Assembly: GCF_030294945.1 (NCBI RefSeq)
Contig: NZ_AP018448.1
Location: 10,822,501-10,886,500 of the forward strand
Source: Streptomyces graminofaciens
Lineage (GTDB): Bacteria > Actinomycetota > Actinomycetes > Streptomycetales > Streptomycetaceae
Length of the DNA stretch: 64,000 nucleotides
Direction of reading: 5' to 3'
Shown here piece after piece: positions 8,102 through 18,161 of this stretch. The number at the start of each line of letters is the position of its first letter. Position 1 is the first letter of the stretch. The position numbers and the translations under genes were made by a program. The notes beneath the pieces are model-generated. The model ran no database searches and was not told the DNA's origin. It was given only the letters and a program-made list of their open reading frames with translations.

Positions 8102-9251
8102 GTGATTGAGGCATCTCGGCTGGAGAAGGTGTACGGCACGACATCCGACGGAGTGCGCGCGGTCGACGGCGTGACGTTCGACGTGGCGCCGGGAGAGCTC
8201 TTCGTGATCATGGGGCTGTCGGGTTCTGGAAAATCGACCCTGCTCCGCATGCTGAACCGGCTGGTGGAGCCGACCTCAGGTGAACTGCGCATCGACGGCC
8301 GCGATGTGCTGGGGATGGGCGATGCGGACCTCAGAGAGCTGCGCAACCAAAAGATCAACATGGTCTTTCAGCATTTCGCGCTGTTCCCGCACCGCACGGT
8401 CCGCCAAAACGCCGCCTACGGCATGCGGGTCCGCGGAGTGGCCGACGCGGAACGGCTGGAGCGGGCCGACTGGGCGTTGAAGACGGTCGGTCTCGGTGAC
8501 CGTGGTGACGCCTACCCCGATCAGCTGTCCGGCGGCCAGCGCCAGCGCGTCGGCCTGGCCCGTGCGCTCGCCACGGACGCCGAGATCCTGCTCATGGACG
8601 AGCCGTTCAGCGCGCTTGACCCGCTGATCCGCCGCGACATGCAGGACCTGCTGCTGACGCTGCAGCGGGACCTGCGCCGCACGATCGTCTTCGTCACCCA
8701 CGACCTCAACGAGGCGATGCGGCTGGGCGACCGGATCATGGTGATGCGGGACGGACGCGCCGTACAGCTCGGTACCGCGTCCGAGATCCTGCACACACCG
8801 TCCAGCGACTACGTCCGCGACTTCGTCTCGGACGTCGACCGCTCCCGTGTGCTCACCGCGCGGGAGATCATGCGGGAACCGCTGATGACGGCGCGTGCGG
8901 ACGACGAACCCCGGGACGTCCTGAGGAGGCTGTCGAACGCCGAGGCCGCCGGCGTCTACGTAGTGGACTCCGACGGCCAGATCGCCGGCGTGGCGAGCGA
9001 CGATCTGCTCGCCGAGGCGGCCGGGCAGGGCCGTACGTCTCTCGGCGAGTGCCTGGTCGAGGAGTACGAGCGCACCGGCCCCGACACCTTGCTCGTGGAC
9101 CTGTGTCCGCTGGTCGGACGGCACGCCGTGCCCCTTGCCGTCACCGACGACGACGGCCGGCTCCTCGGCGTCGTCCCCCGTGCGGCACTCCTCACGGCGC
9201 TGTCCGACCCGCGCACGTCGGACCCCAGTGATTCACGGAAGGTAGCGGCTG

Positions 9252-9259
<8 letters not shown>
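8102..9259 (+). CDS. proV: Betaine ABC transporter ATP-binding protein with CBS domains
   Basis: 385 residues. The ATPase domain shows Walker A GLSGSGKST at residues 38-46, the signature LSGGQRQR, Walker B ILLMDEPFSALDP and the switch His in FVTHDLNEAM. A C-terminal pair of CBS-like units follows (ILTAREIMREPL, then LLGVVPRAALLTAL); in ProV/OpuA relatives these sense ionic strength. GGAGG lies 9-10 nt before the GTG start. The permease and binding-protein genes follow with an overlap and a short gap, forming a proVWX-type operon for quaternary amines. Placement next to betaine-degrading genes suggests a catabolic rather than purely osmoprotective role. Confidence 0.92.
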
Positions 9260-10181
<922 letters not shown>

Positions 10182-10207
10182 GAACTGCCAAGGAACAGGA
10201 AAACCGC

Positions 10208-11131
10208 ATGAACCACACCTCACGCCGCTCCCGCGGCACACTCCTCCTCGGCTGTATCGCCGTCGCACTCACCCTGGTCACCACCGCGTGCAGCGGACAG
10301 ACCGCGTCCGTGGACTCCGGCTCCGGCGGCGAAAAAGCCAATTCCAAGACAGTGAAGATCGCCCTCGTCGAGGGCTGGGACGAGGACATCGCCGCCACAT
10401 ACCTGTGGAAGGAGATCCTCGAAGACCGCGGCTACAAGGTCGACGTCCAGTCACTGGACGTCGCCAGCACCTTCGCCGGCGTCGCCAACAAGCAGGTCGA
10501 CCTCTATCTCGATGCCTGGCTGCCCAGCACCCACGAGTCGTACTGGAAGAAGCTCGGCTCCAAGCTGGAGGTCACCTCCACCTGGTACGAACCGGCCGAC
10601 CTGAATCTGACCGTCCCCACGTACGTCAAGGACGTCAACTCGATCGCCGATCTAAAGGCGCACGCTTCCGAGTTCGGCGGTGACATCGTAGGCATCGAGG
10701 CAGGCTCCGGCCTGATGCGGCTCACACGTGAGAGCGTCATGCCCGCCTACGGTCTCGACGACGACTACCAGCTCACCGAGAGCAGCAGCTCCGCCATGCT
10801 CTCCGCGCTGCAGAGCGCGATCGCGAAGAAGAAGCCGATCGTGGTCACCCTGTGGCGGCCGCACTGGGCGTACGCCAAGCTGCCGTTGAAGGTCCTCAAG
10901 GACCCCGAGGGCGCATACGGCAAACCCGACAGCGTCCAGGCCATCGCCGCCAAGGGCTTCGCCGCCGACCGCCCCGAACTGGCCGGCTGGCTCAAGAATT
11001 TCAAGCTCACCTCGGCCCAACTGGGCAGCCTCGAACTGCTGATTCAGAAGAAGGGCACGGGTCACGAGCAGGAAGCGGCCAAGGAGTGGATCGCCGAGAA
11101 CAAGTCGGTCGTGGACGCCTGGCTCACCTGA
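10208..11131 (+). CDS. proX: Betaine-binding lipoprotein of the ABC transporter
   Basis: 307 residues from the ATG at 10208, which follows AAGGAACAGGAAAACCGC. The lipoprotein signal peptide ends in LVTTACSGQ, so Cys is the lipidation site. The OpuAC/ProX fold is recognisable from LVEGWDEDIAATYLWKEIL, QVDLYLDAWLPSTHESYWKK and VTLWRPHWAYAKLPLK; the Trp and Tyr residues can form the aromatic box that holds a quaternary ammonium group. It closes the proVWX operon and is followed by a 44-bp perfect palindrome. Proline betaine is the likely ligand from the cluster; glycine betaine or choline derivatives cannot be excluded. Confidence 0.9.
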   Translation: MNHTSRRSRGTLLLGCIAVALTLVTTACSGQTASVDSGSGGEKANSKTVKIALVEGWDEDIAATYLWKEILEDRGYKVDVQSLDVASTFAGVANKQVDLYLDAWLPSTHESYWKKLGSKLEVTSTWYEPADLNLTVPTYVKDVNSIADLKAHASEFGGDIVGIEAGSGLMRLTRESVMPAYGLDDDYQLTESSSSAMLSALQSAIAKKKPIVVTLWRPHWAYAKLPLKVLKDPEGAYGKPDSVQAIAAKGFAADRPELAGWLKNFKLTSAQLGSLELLIQKKGTGHEQEAAKEWIAENKSVVDAWLT

Positions 11132-11183
11132 GCCACGACGCGTCGACACAGACCCGGCTCCGGACTCTCGACTGTTCGTGCCG

Positions 11184-11227
11184 CCGGGGAGCTGGTCGTC
11201 GGCCATGGCCGACGACCAGCTCCCCGG
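11184..11227. terminator. 44-bp perfect palindrome, terminator of proVWX
   Basis: From CCGGGGAGCTGG at 11184 to CCAGCTCCCCGG ending at 11227, the sequence is a perfect palindrome centred on CCATGG. It lies 52 bp after the proX stop and can form a very stable hairpin or cruciform. It overlaps possible upstream starts of the next ORF, which argues for a start of that gene beyond it. Confidence 0.75.
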
Positions 11228-11267
11228 CCGCCCATCGAGAGCCGAGCACAGTGAAGGGAACGCACGT

Positions 11268-12401
11268 TTGTTGCCAAGGACGATGGCCGCTGTCCTGCTG
11301 ACGGGTCACGGGGGGCTGGAGAAACTCGAGTACCGGACGGATGTGCCGGTTCCGCACCCCAAGAAGGGTGAGGTTCTCCTCCAGGTCGCCGCTGCGGGGA
11401 TCAACAACACGGATGTGAACACCCGGATCGGCTGGTATTCGAAGGCCGTCGCCTCGGAGACGGGTGCGGGCGGCGCAACGGGTTTCGACGTCGTCGACGA
11501 CGTGGACGCCACGTGGTCGGGTACGGCGCTGGAATTTCCGCGTATCCAGGGCGCGGACGTGTGCGGCCGGATCGTCGCCGTGGGTGAGGGCGTGCCGGGC
11601 GAGCGGATCGGCGAGCGGGTTCTCGTACGGAACATGCTGCGCACGCCGGTCGACTACCGGCCGTTCGAGTGCTGGACCTTCGGCAGTGAGTGCGACGGCG
11701 GGTTCGCGCAGTTCGCCGTCGCGCCCTCTCGGGAGACGCACGCCGTCCACAGCGACCTGAGCGACGAGGAGCTCGCGGCGCTGCCGTGTGCCTACTCGAC
11801 GGCGGAGAACATGCTGCACCGGGCCGCCGTCGGGGCGGAGCGGGTGCTGGTGACGGGCGCGTCGGGCGGAGTCGGGCTCGCCGCGGTGCAGCTCGCCAAG
11901 CGCCGGGGCGCCACGGTGACCGCGGTCTGCTCGGCCGCGAAGGCCGCCGAGGTCCTGGCCCAGGGCGCAGACCGGACCCTCGACCGGGGCGCGGACCTGA
12001 TCGCCGCCCTCGGCGGATCCGTCGACGTGGTGGTCGATCTCGTCGGCGGCCCGCAGTTCGCGCAGCTGCTCGACCTGCTGCGCCCGGGCGGCCGGTACGC
12101 CATCGCGGGAGCCATCGGAGGGCCGGTCGCTCAGATCGATCTGCGCACGCTGTACCTGAAGGACCTTTCTCTCATCGGCTGCACGTTCCAGGAGGACGAG
12201 GTGTTCGAGAACCTGGTCAAGTACGTCGAGCGCGGCGAGGTACGGCCGGTGGTCTCCGGCACGTACCCCCTGGAGGAGATCGCGCGGGCGCAGGAGGACT
12301 TCCTCGCCAAGAAGCATCTGGGAAAGCTCGTGCTCGTTCCGCCCGCCCCGCATGTGACAGCACCCGAGCCCTCACCGGCCCGTAAGGAAAGAAAGGCATG
12401 A
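11268..12401 (+). CDS. MDR-superfamily zinc-binding-type dehydrogenase
   Basis: About 377 residues from TTG 11268, which has AAGGGA 8 nt upstream; ATG 11283 is the alternative. GroES-like N-domain (VLLQVAAAGINNTDVNTR, QGADVCGRIVAVGEGV) and Rossmann domain (VLVTGASGGVGLAAVQLAKRRG). The usual catalytic zinc ligands and structural zinc cysteines are not evident, so it resembles quinone-oxidoreductase-like MDR enzymes more than classical alcohol dehydrogenases. The insertion between strands (WYSKAVASETGAGGATGFD) is longer than usual. It sits between the betaine importer and the enolase-family epimerase; a role in betaine breakdown is unproven. Confidence 0.85.
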   Translation: MLPRTMAAVLLTGHGGLEKLEYRTDVPVPHPKKGEVLLQVAAAGINNTDVNTRIGWYSKAVASETGAGGATGFDVVDDVDATWSGTALEFPRIQGADVCGRIVAVGEGVPGERIGERVLVRNMLRTPVDYRPFECWTFGSECDGGFAQFAVAPSRETHAVHSDLSDEELAALPCAYSTAENMLHRAAVGAERVLVTGASGGVGLAAVQLAKRRGATVTAVCSAAKAAEVLAQGADRTLDRGADLIAALGGSVDVVVDLVGGPQFAQLLDLLRPGGRYAIAGAIGGPVAQIDLRTLYLKDLSLIGCTFQEDEVFENLVKYVERGEVRPVVSGTYPLEEIARAQEDFLAKKHLGKLVLVPPAPHVTAPEPSPARKERKA

Positions 12402-12715
12402 AGATCTCCAAGGCCGACGGGGCTGACCCCCGGCCGCCGCCACCGCGGCATCGCCCGGGCCATCGGACTCAGGATGAACGTGCCGGAGACCACCGGATTC
12501 GCCATCACCTTCTCCGTGATCGTCCATCTGGGCGCGACCGTTCCCGAGCAGTTGCTGCAAGCCGTGCTGAACTGCGAGGACATGGTGACGCTGAAGACGG
12601 CGGAATCCGCTGCCGTGTACACCGGCGACGGAATCCTGCCCCCGCCGCACCGGGACTGGGCATCACCGCCGACGAAGTCGTGCTCGGCGACCCGGTCATG
12701 ACGTGGGGCGACCGA
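12398..12715 (+). pseudogene. Enolase-superfamily (mandelate racemase/MLE-type) gene, internally deleted and frameshifted
   Basis: The segment starts like a family member (MKISKADG, overlapping the preceding stop), then jumps to a C-terminal region in another frame: HRGIARAIGLRMNVPETTG, FAITFSVIVHLGATVP and [15 protein letters not shown] third frame then carries the family ending [20 protein letters not shown]. Most of the protein, including the catalytic lysines and metal ligands, is missing. It is a decayed paralogue lying just upstream of the intact hpbD-like gene. Confidence 0.75.
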
Positions 12716-12768
12716 GAGCCTGTCCTCGTTCACTGCAAGCTCGTACTCACCATCCAGGAGGTTGGACG

Positions 12769-13872
12769 ATGAGGATCGCCGAGATCCACATCTATCGACA
12801 CGATCTGCCGGTCCTCAACGGCCCCTACAGGATGGGCCATGCGGAAATCTGGTCGCTTTCCACCACTTTGGTCAAGCTGGTCGCCGACAACGGGCTCGTC
12901 GGCTGGGGTGAGACCTGCCCGGTCGGCCCCACCTATTCCGAGTCGTACGCCGCCGGAGCCGTGGCGGCTCTGACCGAACTGGCGCCGGGGCTGATCGGAG
13001 CCGAGGTGCTGCCGGTGCCGTTGCACCGGCGCATGGACGGCCTGCTCAACGGTCACAACTACGCCAAGGCCGCCCTCGACATCGCCATCCATGACCTCCT
13101 GGGCAAGCATTTCGGCGTCAGCGTCTCCGATCTTCTCGGGGGCGCGGTGACGGACCTAGTGCCGTCCTACTACGCCATCGGCGTCGGCACGCCGGACGAC
13201 ACGGCCCGCATCGCGGCGGAGAAGCGCGCCGAGGGATACCCGCGCCTGCAGGTCAAGATCGGCGGGCGGCCCGTCGAGGAGGACATCGAGGCCGTCCGCA
13301 AGGTCTGGGAGGTCATCGGCGGCTCGGGGATGCGTCTGGCGGTGGACGGCAACCGCTGCCTGACGACCCGCGACGCGCTGCGGCTCAGCCGCGAATGCCC
13401 GGACATCCCCTTCATCCTGGAACAGCCCTGCAATACCGTCGAGGACCTGCAGAAGATCCGTCCGCAGGTCAGCCACGGCATCTACATGGACGAGAGCAGC
13501 ACCAGCCTGAACACGGTGATCACCGCCGCCGGCACCGGCCTGGTCGACGGCTTCGGCATGAAGGTCACCATGATCGGCGGACTGCATCCGATGCGCGCGT
13601 TCCGCGACATCTGTGCGGCCCGCAAACTGCCGCACACCTGCGACGATGCCTGGGGCGGCGACATCATCGCCGCCGCCTGCACCCATATCGGCGCGACGGT
13701 GGCCCCCGAGCTGCTCGAAGGCGTCTGGCTGGCGGCGCCCAGCATCGAAGGACACTACGATCACGAGAACGGCATCCGGATCGAAGGCGGCTACATCAAG
13801 CGACCACAAGGCCCCGGCCTGGGCGTCGTGCCCGATGAAAGCCTGTTCGGCGCCCCGGCGGCGTCTTTCTGA
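12769..13872 (+). CDS. hpbD: Proline-betaine / 4-hydroxyproline-betaine 2-epimerase (enolase superfamily)
   Basis: 367 residues from ATG 12769, preceded by AGGAGG. The capping domain starts [20 protein letters not shown]. The barrel shows RLQVKIGG with the acid/base lysine, metal ligands in [15 protein letters not shown] and IYMDESS, and [12 protein letters not shown] with the second lysine. The [20 protein letters not shown] and LFGAPAASF ending is characteristic of the HpbD group, described for 2-epimerisation of hydroxyproline betaine and proline betaine. Beside a betaine importer and a Stc2-like demethylase, it probably interconverts L- and D-proline betaine so that both enter catabolism. 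hpbD assignment is from remembered family sequence, not a search. Confidence 0.85.
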   Translation: MRIAEIHIYRHDLPVLNGPYRMGHAEIWSLSTTLVKLVADNGLVGWGETCPVGPTYSESYAAGAVAALTELAPGLIGAEVLPVPLHRRMDGLLNGHNYAKAALDIAIHDLLGKHFGVSVSDLLGGAVTDLVPSYYAIGVGTPDDTARIAAEKRAEGYPRLQVKIGGRPVEEDIEAVRKVWEVIGGSGMRLAVDGNRCLTTRDALRLSRECPDIPFILEQPCNTVEDLQKIRPQVSHGIYMDESSTSLNTVITAAGTGLVDGFGMKVTMIGGLHPMRAFRDICAARKLPHTCDDAWGGDIIAAACTHIGATVAPELLEGVWLAAPSIEGHYDHENGIRIEGGYIKRPQGPGLGVVPDESLFGAPAASF

Positions 13873-14110
13873 TCAGCCGATGCGGGCCCGTGCGCTTGCC
13901 GGGGCGGCCCAGGCCGTCGCCCTGATACAGGGTGAGGACGGCGTCCCTTCGGGCCAGTGCGAACTCACGGAGCGACGGCCGCGGCGCCGGCTGTCGGGTC
14001 CTCGACGACGTCGCCGACGGGGAACGGGTCGCGGACATGGACAACGGTGGCCGGCTCCCGCCCCACTATGACCCCGGTCAGGTCCAAGTGCTGCATCAGG
14101 GCTGACGGCC
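13873..14110 (-). pseudogene. PhzF-family isomerase remnant
   Basis: Read on the minus strand, one frame encodes LMQHLDLTGVIVGREP and VVHVRDPFPVGDVVEDP followed by TAGAAAVAP and a stop. The hallmark of PhzF-like isomerases is the D-P-F-P, then V-E-D-P-x-T/A-G-A-A-A pattern. After a break, another frame gives VLTLYQGDGLGRPGKRT, matching the family's C-terminal glycine/proline-rich strand. The N-terminal half is absent. It is a decayed gene, unrelated to betaine metabolism as far as can be seen. Confidence 0.6.
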
Positions 14111-14140
14111 AACCTGGCTGTCCCCTTCAACGCCATCAGG

Positions 14141-14157
14141 GTTTCGCTATGCGATAC
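14141..14157. promoter_or_regulatory. Upstream IclR-type operator palindrome
   Basis: GTTTCGCTATGCGATAC matches the palindrome at 14276-14292 at 15 of 17 positions. It lies 135 bp upstream of that site in front of the Rieske gene. A pair of sites this far apart would allow looping. Regulation by the IclR protein at 7065-7847 is inferred. Confidence 0.55.
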
Positions 14158-14224
14158 AAGTGCGCTATTCGGCATGAAGATCACGGCATTTCGGTTGTTT
14201 GGGGGCTCCCGGGGCGGTGCAAGT

Positions 14225-14292
14225 CTTGACGGATCCTGGTGCGTGGAAGCTAACCTTGTTTCACAAGGCAAGACAGTTTCGCAATGCGAAAC
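14225..14292 (+). promoter_or_regulatory. Promoter region of the Rieske demethylase gene with operator
   Basis: CTTGACGGATC (14225-14235) is identical to the element before proV. GTTTCGCAATGCGAAAC (14276-14292) is a near-perfect 17-bp palindrome with a single central mismatch. The spacing between the two elements is 51 bp here and 50 bp before proV. The region also holds CTTGTTTCACAAG, another small inverted repeat. The shared layout argues for one regulator controlling import and demethylation together. Confidence 0.65.
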
Positions 14293-14349
14293 ATAGACCC
14301 GTGTGGACTCTCAGCGGCGCAGCCGCAGTCATCGTGATGGAGAAACCAA

Positions 14350-15615
14350 GTGAGTCACATGAGCACCCTCAAGCTGACGGCGGAGACAGAGTCCCTGATC
14401 AACAACCGTGCGGTGGGGTACAGCCTCGAGGCGCCGTTCTACGCGAGCCAGGAGATCTTCGACCTCGATGTCGAGGCGATCTTCGCGAAGCACTGGCTGT
14501 TCAGCACGACGGAGGCGGAGATCGCCGAGCCCGGGGACTTCGTCACGGTCGACATCGGCCCGCATTCCGTGATCATCCTCCGTGACGACGACGAGGAGGT
14601 CCGAGCCTTCCGTAACGTCTGCCGGCACCGGGGCTCGCGGCTGCTGGACTCTCCGTGCGGTTCCGTGGGAAACCTGGTGTGCCCCTACCACCAGTGGACC
14701 TACCGCACGGACGGCAGCCTCATCCACGCGGAGTCCCAGCCACCGTCGTTCGAGCGGGACCGCTTCGGCCTCAAACCGGTCCACGTTCGCACTGTTGGCG
14801 GGCTCGTCTTCATCTGCCTCGGCGAGGAACCACCCGAGGACTTCGACGAGGTGGCCGGCAACATCGAGCCTTACCTCACTCCCTATGACCTGCGCCACGC
14901 CAAGGTCGCGCACCAGGTCGACCTCGTCGAGGAGGGGAACTGGAAGCTGGTCATGGAGAACAACCGGGAGTGCCACCACTGCGACAGCGCCCACCCGGAG
15001 CTGATCACCGCGTACTTCCCGTTGTTCGGTTACACGGCGGACGACGTCACCCCTCGCCTGCGCCCGGTCTTCGAGCGGTACCAGGCCGCCGCTGAGGATC
15101 TGGGAGCGGCATGTGCCGCCAGTCAGTTCCCTCGTGACACCTGGTACGAGCCGGACACGCGTATCACCGGTTTCCGGGTTTCCCATCTGCCCCTGGACGG
15201 GGAGGGCTCATCGTTCGGACCGGACGGCAAGCCCGTCTGCGCGAAGCTGATGGGCTCGATCACGCAGGCGCGCTTCGGGGACCTTTCCATGCACATGCAG
15301 CCGAACTCCTGGTTCCACCTGCTGAGCGACCACGCAATCGTGTTCCGTGTGCTTCCGGTGTCACCTGACAAGAGCATCGTGCGCACCACGTGGCTGGTGC
15401 ACTCGGACGCGGTGGAGGGTGTCGACTACGACGTCGACTCCCTCACGTCCGTGTGGCGAACCACCAATGACCAGGACAGGGTCCTGGTCGCCGGAACGCA
15501 GTGCGGTGTCGCCAACCCCGGATACGAGCCGGGCCCGTACTCGCTGGTCGAGGACGACGTGGAGGCCTTCGCCAACTGGTACATCGGGCGACTCCACAAG
15601 TACGTCACCTCGTAA
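14350..15615 (+). CDS. stc2: Rieske non-heme iron oxygenase, stachydrine (proline betaine) demethylase-like
   Basis: 421 residues from GTG 14350, with GGAG 7 nt upstream. The Rieske [2Fe-2S] motif is at Cys91, His93, Cys111 and His114 (NVCRHRGSRL, then VCPYHQWTY). The mononuclear iron site is ENNRECHHCDSAHPEL, with His210 and His215. The E-N-N-R-E-C-x-H-C-x3-H-P-E signature is that of the Stc2/GbcA group, which oxidatively removes an N-methyl group from proline betaine or glycine betaine. The neighbouring epimerase and the downstream proline-to-glutamate genes favour proline betaine, giving N-methylproline and formaldehyde. Electrons would come from the next gene. Confidence 0.85.
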   Translation: MSHMSTLKLTAETESLINNRAVGYSLEAPFYASQEIFDLDVEAIFAKHWLFSTTEAEIAEPGDFVTVDIGPHSVIILRDDDEEVRAFRNVCRHRGSRLLDSPCGSVGNLVCPYHQWTYRTDGSLIHAESQPPSFERDRFGLKPVHVRTVGGLVFICLGEEPPEDFDEVAGNIEPYLTPYDLRHAKVAHQVDLVEEGNWKLVMENNRECHHCDSAHPELITAYFPLFGYTADDVTPRLRPVFERYQAAAEDLGAACAASQFPRDTWYEPDTRITGFRVSHLPLDGEGSSFGPDGKPVCAKLMGSITQARFGDLSMHMQPNSWFHLLSDHAIVFRVLPVSPDKSIVRTTWLVHSDAVEGVDYDVDSLTSVWRTTNDQDRVLVAGTQCGVANPGYEPGPYSLVEDDVEAFANWYIGRLHKYVTS

Positions 15616-15696
15616 GTCAACAGCCGATCCGTATCGGCGCGGCGTTGGAAGCACAGCCTCGGCGGCATCGCGCCGAGCACAGGGAAGGTCCTTGAC

Positions 15697-16908
15697 ATGA
15701 CGGTCGCACGTACCGGCGTTCCGCCTCGGGGCGATGCTCGAACTGACGGCATGGTGGACGACAACGGCCTGGTGAAGCCCGCATGGGCGACCGAGTGCTG
15801 GAGCGAAAGCGACCAGACCGAACTGGTCTGCCGGAACGTCCTCGACATCACCCACGACGTGAAGAGTTTCGTCTTCGAAGCCGAGGGAGGCCAGGTCTTC
15901 CGGTTCGTCCCAGGACAATTCGTGACGTTGCAATTCGAGGTCGACGGGCAGCAGATCAGCCGTTGCTACACGATCTCGTCGCCGCCCACCCGGCCACACA
16001 CCCTGACGATCACGGTCAAGCGCGTAGTGGGCGGCCCCGTGTCGAACTGGCTCCATGACCATGTCCTGCCAGGGACGCGTGTCTCTGCCCTTGCGCCTCT
16101 CGGGGCGTTCACTCTCTCCGGCGCTCCGGCTGCGAAATACCTCTTCCTCTCGGCCGGCAGCGGCATCACCCCCGTCATGTCGATGACACGGACTCTGTTC
16201 GACCTCGGCTCGGACGCGGACATCCTGTTCGTGCACAGTGCGCGCACGCCGGCGGACATCATCTTCCGCCGCGAACTCGAGGCGATGCCCGCCGTCATGC
16301 CCAACATCAGGGTGGTGCACATCTGCGAGGGCGACTACCCCTCCGAACGCTGGGCGGGACTCCGCGGCCGTATCTCCACCGCGGTCCTGCAATCGCTCGC
16401 TCCAGACCTGCACGAGCGCGTGACCTTCACCTGTGGCCCGGCGCCCTACATGAGCGAGGTGCGTCGCATCCTTGAGGAGTCCGGCTACGACATGCGGAAC
16501 TACTACGAGGAGAGCTTCTCGTTCGAGACACTGCCGACCTCCGGGCAATTGCCTCAGGCCTCCCGTGATGCCGACGAGACCCCCGCTGAGCCGGTTCTGG
16601 AGGCCGACGCCGACTCCTCGTCGGTCTCTCCGGTCGAGGCGGTGACGACGTACACCGTCGAGTTCGTCAAGAGCGGCCGGACCGTCGCCTGTCGCACGGA
16701 CGAGAGCGTGCTCGACGCGGCACTGGCGGCAGGGCTCCGACCGCCGTCCTCCTGCAGCCAGGGCATGTGCGGCACGTGCAAGACGACCATGCTGTCCGGT
16801 GAGGTCGACATGCAGCACAACGGAGGAATCCGCCCCAGGGAGGTCGCGCAGAACAAGATCCTGATCTGCTGCTCCAGGCCCTTGAGCGATCTACGCATCG
16901 ACGGGTGA
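15697..16908 (+). CDS. FNR-type reductase with C-terminal [2Fe-2S] ferredoxin domain (demethylase reductase)
   Basis: 403 residues. A flavin-binding barrel shows RCYTISS, and the NAD(P)H domain shows YLFLSAGSGITPVMSM and TFTCGPAPYM. A linker of about 40 acidic residues leads to a plant-type ferredoxin domain with the cluster ligands in SSCSQGMCGTCK and a last Cys in ILICCSRP. This is the usual electron supplier of Stc2/GbcA-type oxygenases (GbcB-like), moving electrons from NAD(P)H to the Rieske centre. It lies 81 bp after the oxygenase on the same strand and is probably cotranscribed with it. Confidence 0.9.
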   Translation: MTVARTGVPPRGDARTDGMVDDNGLVKPAWATECWSESDQTELVCRNVLDITHDVKSFVFEAEGGQVFRFVPGQFVTLQFEVDGQQISRCYTISSPPTRPHTLTITVKRVVGGPVSNWLHDHVLPGTRVSALAPLGAFTLSGAPAAKYLFLSAGSGITPVMSMTRTLFDLGSDADILFVHSARTPADIIFRRELEAMPAVMPNIRVVHICEGDYPSERWAGLRGRISTAVLQSLAPDLHERVTFTCGPAPYMSEVRRILEESGYDMRNYYEESFSFETLPTSGQLPQASRDADETPAEPVLEADADSSSVSPVEAVTTYTVEFVKSGRTVACRTDESVLDAALAAGLRPPSSCSQGMCGTCKTTMLSGEVDMQHNGGIRPREVAQNKILICCSRPLSDLRIDG

Positions 16909-16961
16909 CGTGCGGGTGCCTTCTGCCCCTGTCTGCGGACGCGGCTGATCGGCCCACGGAC

Positions 16962-17678
16962 TCAGCCGGTCTGGTCCGAGCCCTCCGGGACGCGCATCTG
17001 TCGCACGAGGCGTTGGCGGGCGCTGAGAAGGGAATCACGCGTGATCGTGACGGCCAGTTCCGTGTCGCCGGCCGACAGAGCGTCGATCAGCGCAGGCTGA
17101 GGGGTCCACAGGGACGAGTCGTGAGCTTTCAGGGCCACACGTGCACCGATCACCTTGTAGGGGCGGCATTGGATCCACAAGGAGTCGATGGTCGATACCA
17201 GGACATCGTTGCTGCTTGCGCGGTACAGGTGCCGGAGGAGGTCCTCATCCTCATCGAGAGCATCCGTGACGCGCCCCTGGACGACGGCCCGGTACATCCG
17301 TTCACAAGCGCCCCGCATCTTGTCCAGTTCATCGCCGGTGACGGACGCCGCGCCCTTCCGGGTGGCCTCGACCTCGAGGATTGTCCGGACCTCATAGAGA
17401 TTCAACAGCTCGTGAACGGTGAACTCGCGGACCCGGGCGCCACGATGCGGGTGCGCCACGGCGAGGCCGTTCTTCACGAGGAGTCGGATCGCCTCTCGAA
17501 CCGGCATGACGCTCGTTCCCACTTGCTCGGCCAGGTCCCGGACGGGCAGTCGATCTCCCGCAGCGAGTTCGCCGTCGAAGATGCGTTTGGCGAGGACCTC
17601 GTAGACCTGGTCCGCGACGAGTGTCGGGTTGACGTTCTGGCTCCCGCGGCCAGTTCCTGTGACCACTGAGAACTCCAT
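16962..17678 (-). CDS. GntR/FCD-family regulator (paralogue 1)
   Basis: 238 residues from ATG 17678. The winged helix (VADQVYEVLAKRIFDGEL, then EQVGTSVMPVREAIRLLVKNGLA) is followed by an all-helical FCD domain (VREFTVHELLNLYEVRTILE, with later His/Asp positions suited to a metal-bound ligand site). It is convergent with the reductase gene. It is closely related to the regulator at 22507-23190: both share GTSVMPVREA, HPHRGARVREFTV and QCRPYKVIGAR. It may respond to an amino or carboxylic acid of the betaine/proline route. Confidence 0.9.
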   Translation of the reverse strand: MEFSVVTGTGRGSQNVNPTLVADQVYEVLAKRIFDGELAAGDRLPVRDLAEQVGTSVMPVREAIRLLVKNGLAVAHPHRGARVREFTVHELLNLYEVRTILEVEATRKGAASVTGDELDKMRGACERMYRAVVQGRVTDALDEDEDLLRHLYRASSNDVLVSTIDSLWIQCRPYKVIGARVALKAHDSSLWTPQPALIDALSAGDTELAVTITRDSLLSARQRLVRQMRVPEGSDQTG

Positions 17679-18030
17679 CGCGTCGACAGCAGAGAAGACA
17701 GGAATACGATAGCCGCGCACGGGAGCGGCCCGACCCGGCCGGCTGTACGGTCCAGGCAGGCCAGACCGAAACGGGCAGGCCCCGGTGCATGGTCGATGGC
17801 ACCAGGCCCAGGAGAAACGCGGTCCGAGCCTCTGGGGCCGGCCGATCCTGGAGATCCGTCGCTCGGCGTGGGTCGGTGTCCGCCGGAAGCTGTGGTGCGG
17901 GCGCGGTCGCTCATCATCACCTCGCCCACCGCTCGTGTGGCGGGCCGTTCGTCGCTGGGCCGTGGCGGGCGAGAGTCGGAGACGTCGGCGGCCGGGCGAC
18001 GGCGCCGGCATCGGGGGTGGGGCACCAGAG

Positions 18031-18074
18031 TTTCGGGTTCGGTTCGGATGTCGCCATCCGAACCGAACCCGAAA
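18031..18074. terminator. Hairpin with 20-bp perfect arms, terminator of the oxidase/amidohydrolase operon
   Basis: The arms 18031-18050 and 18055-18074 are perfect complements (TTTCGGGTTCGGTTCGGATG and its reverse complement) around a TCGC loop. It lies 88 bp beyond the stop of the minus-strand amidohydrolase gene. The strength and position fit an intrinsic terminator for that operon. Confidence 0.8.
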
Positions 18075-18161
18075 GGCCCCTATTCGTCGTTCGAGATCTC
18101 TCATCCCTTGCCCGTCCACAGCATCCCGGGCCTACAGCCAGGCCGAGAGGGGAGGACGAGG

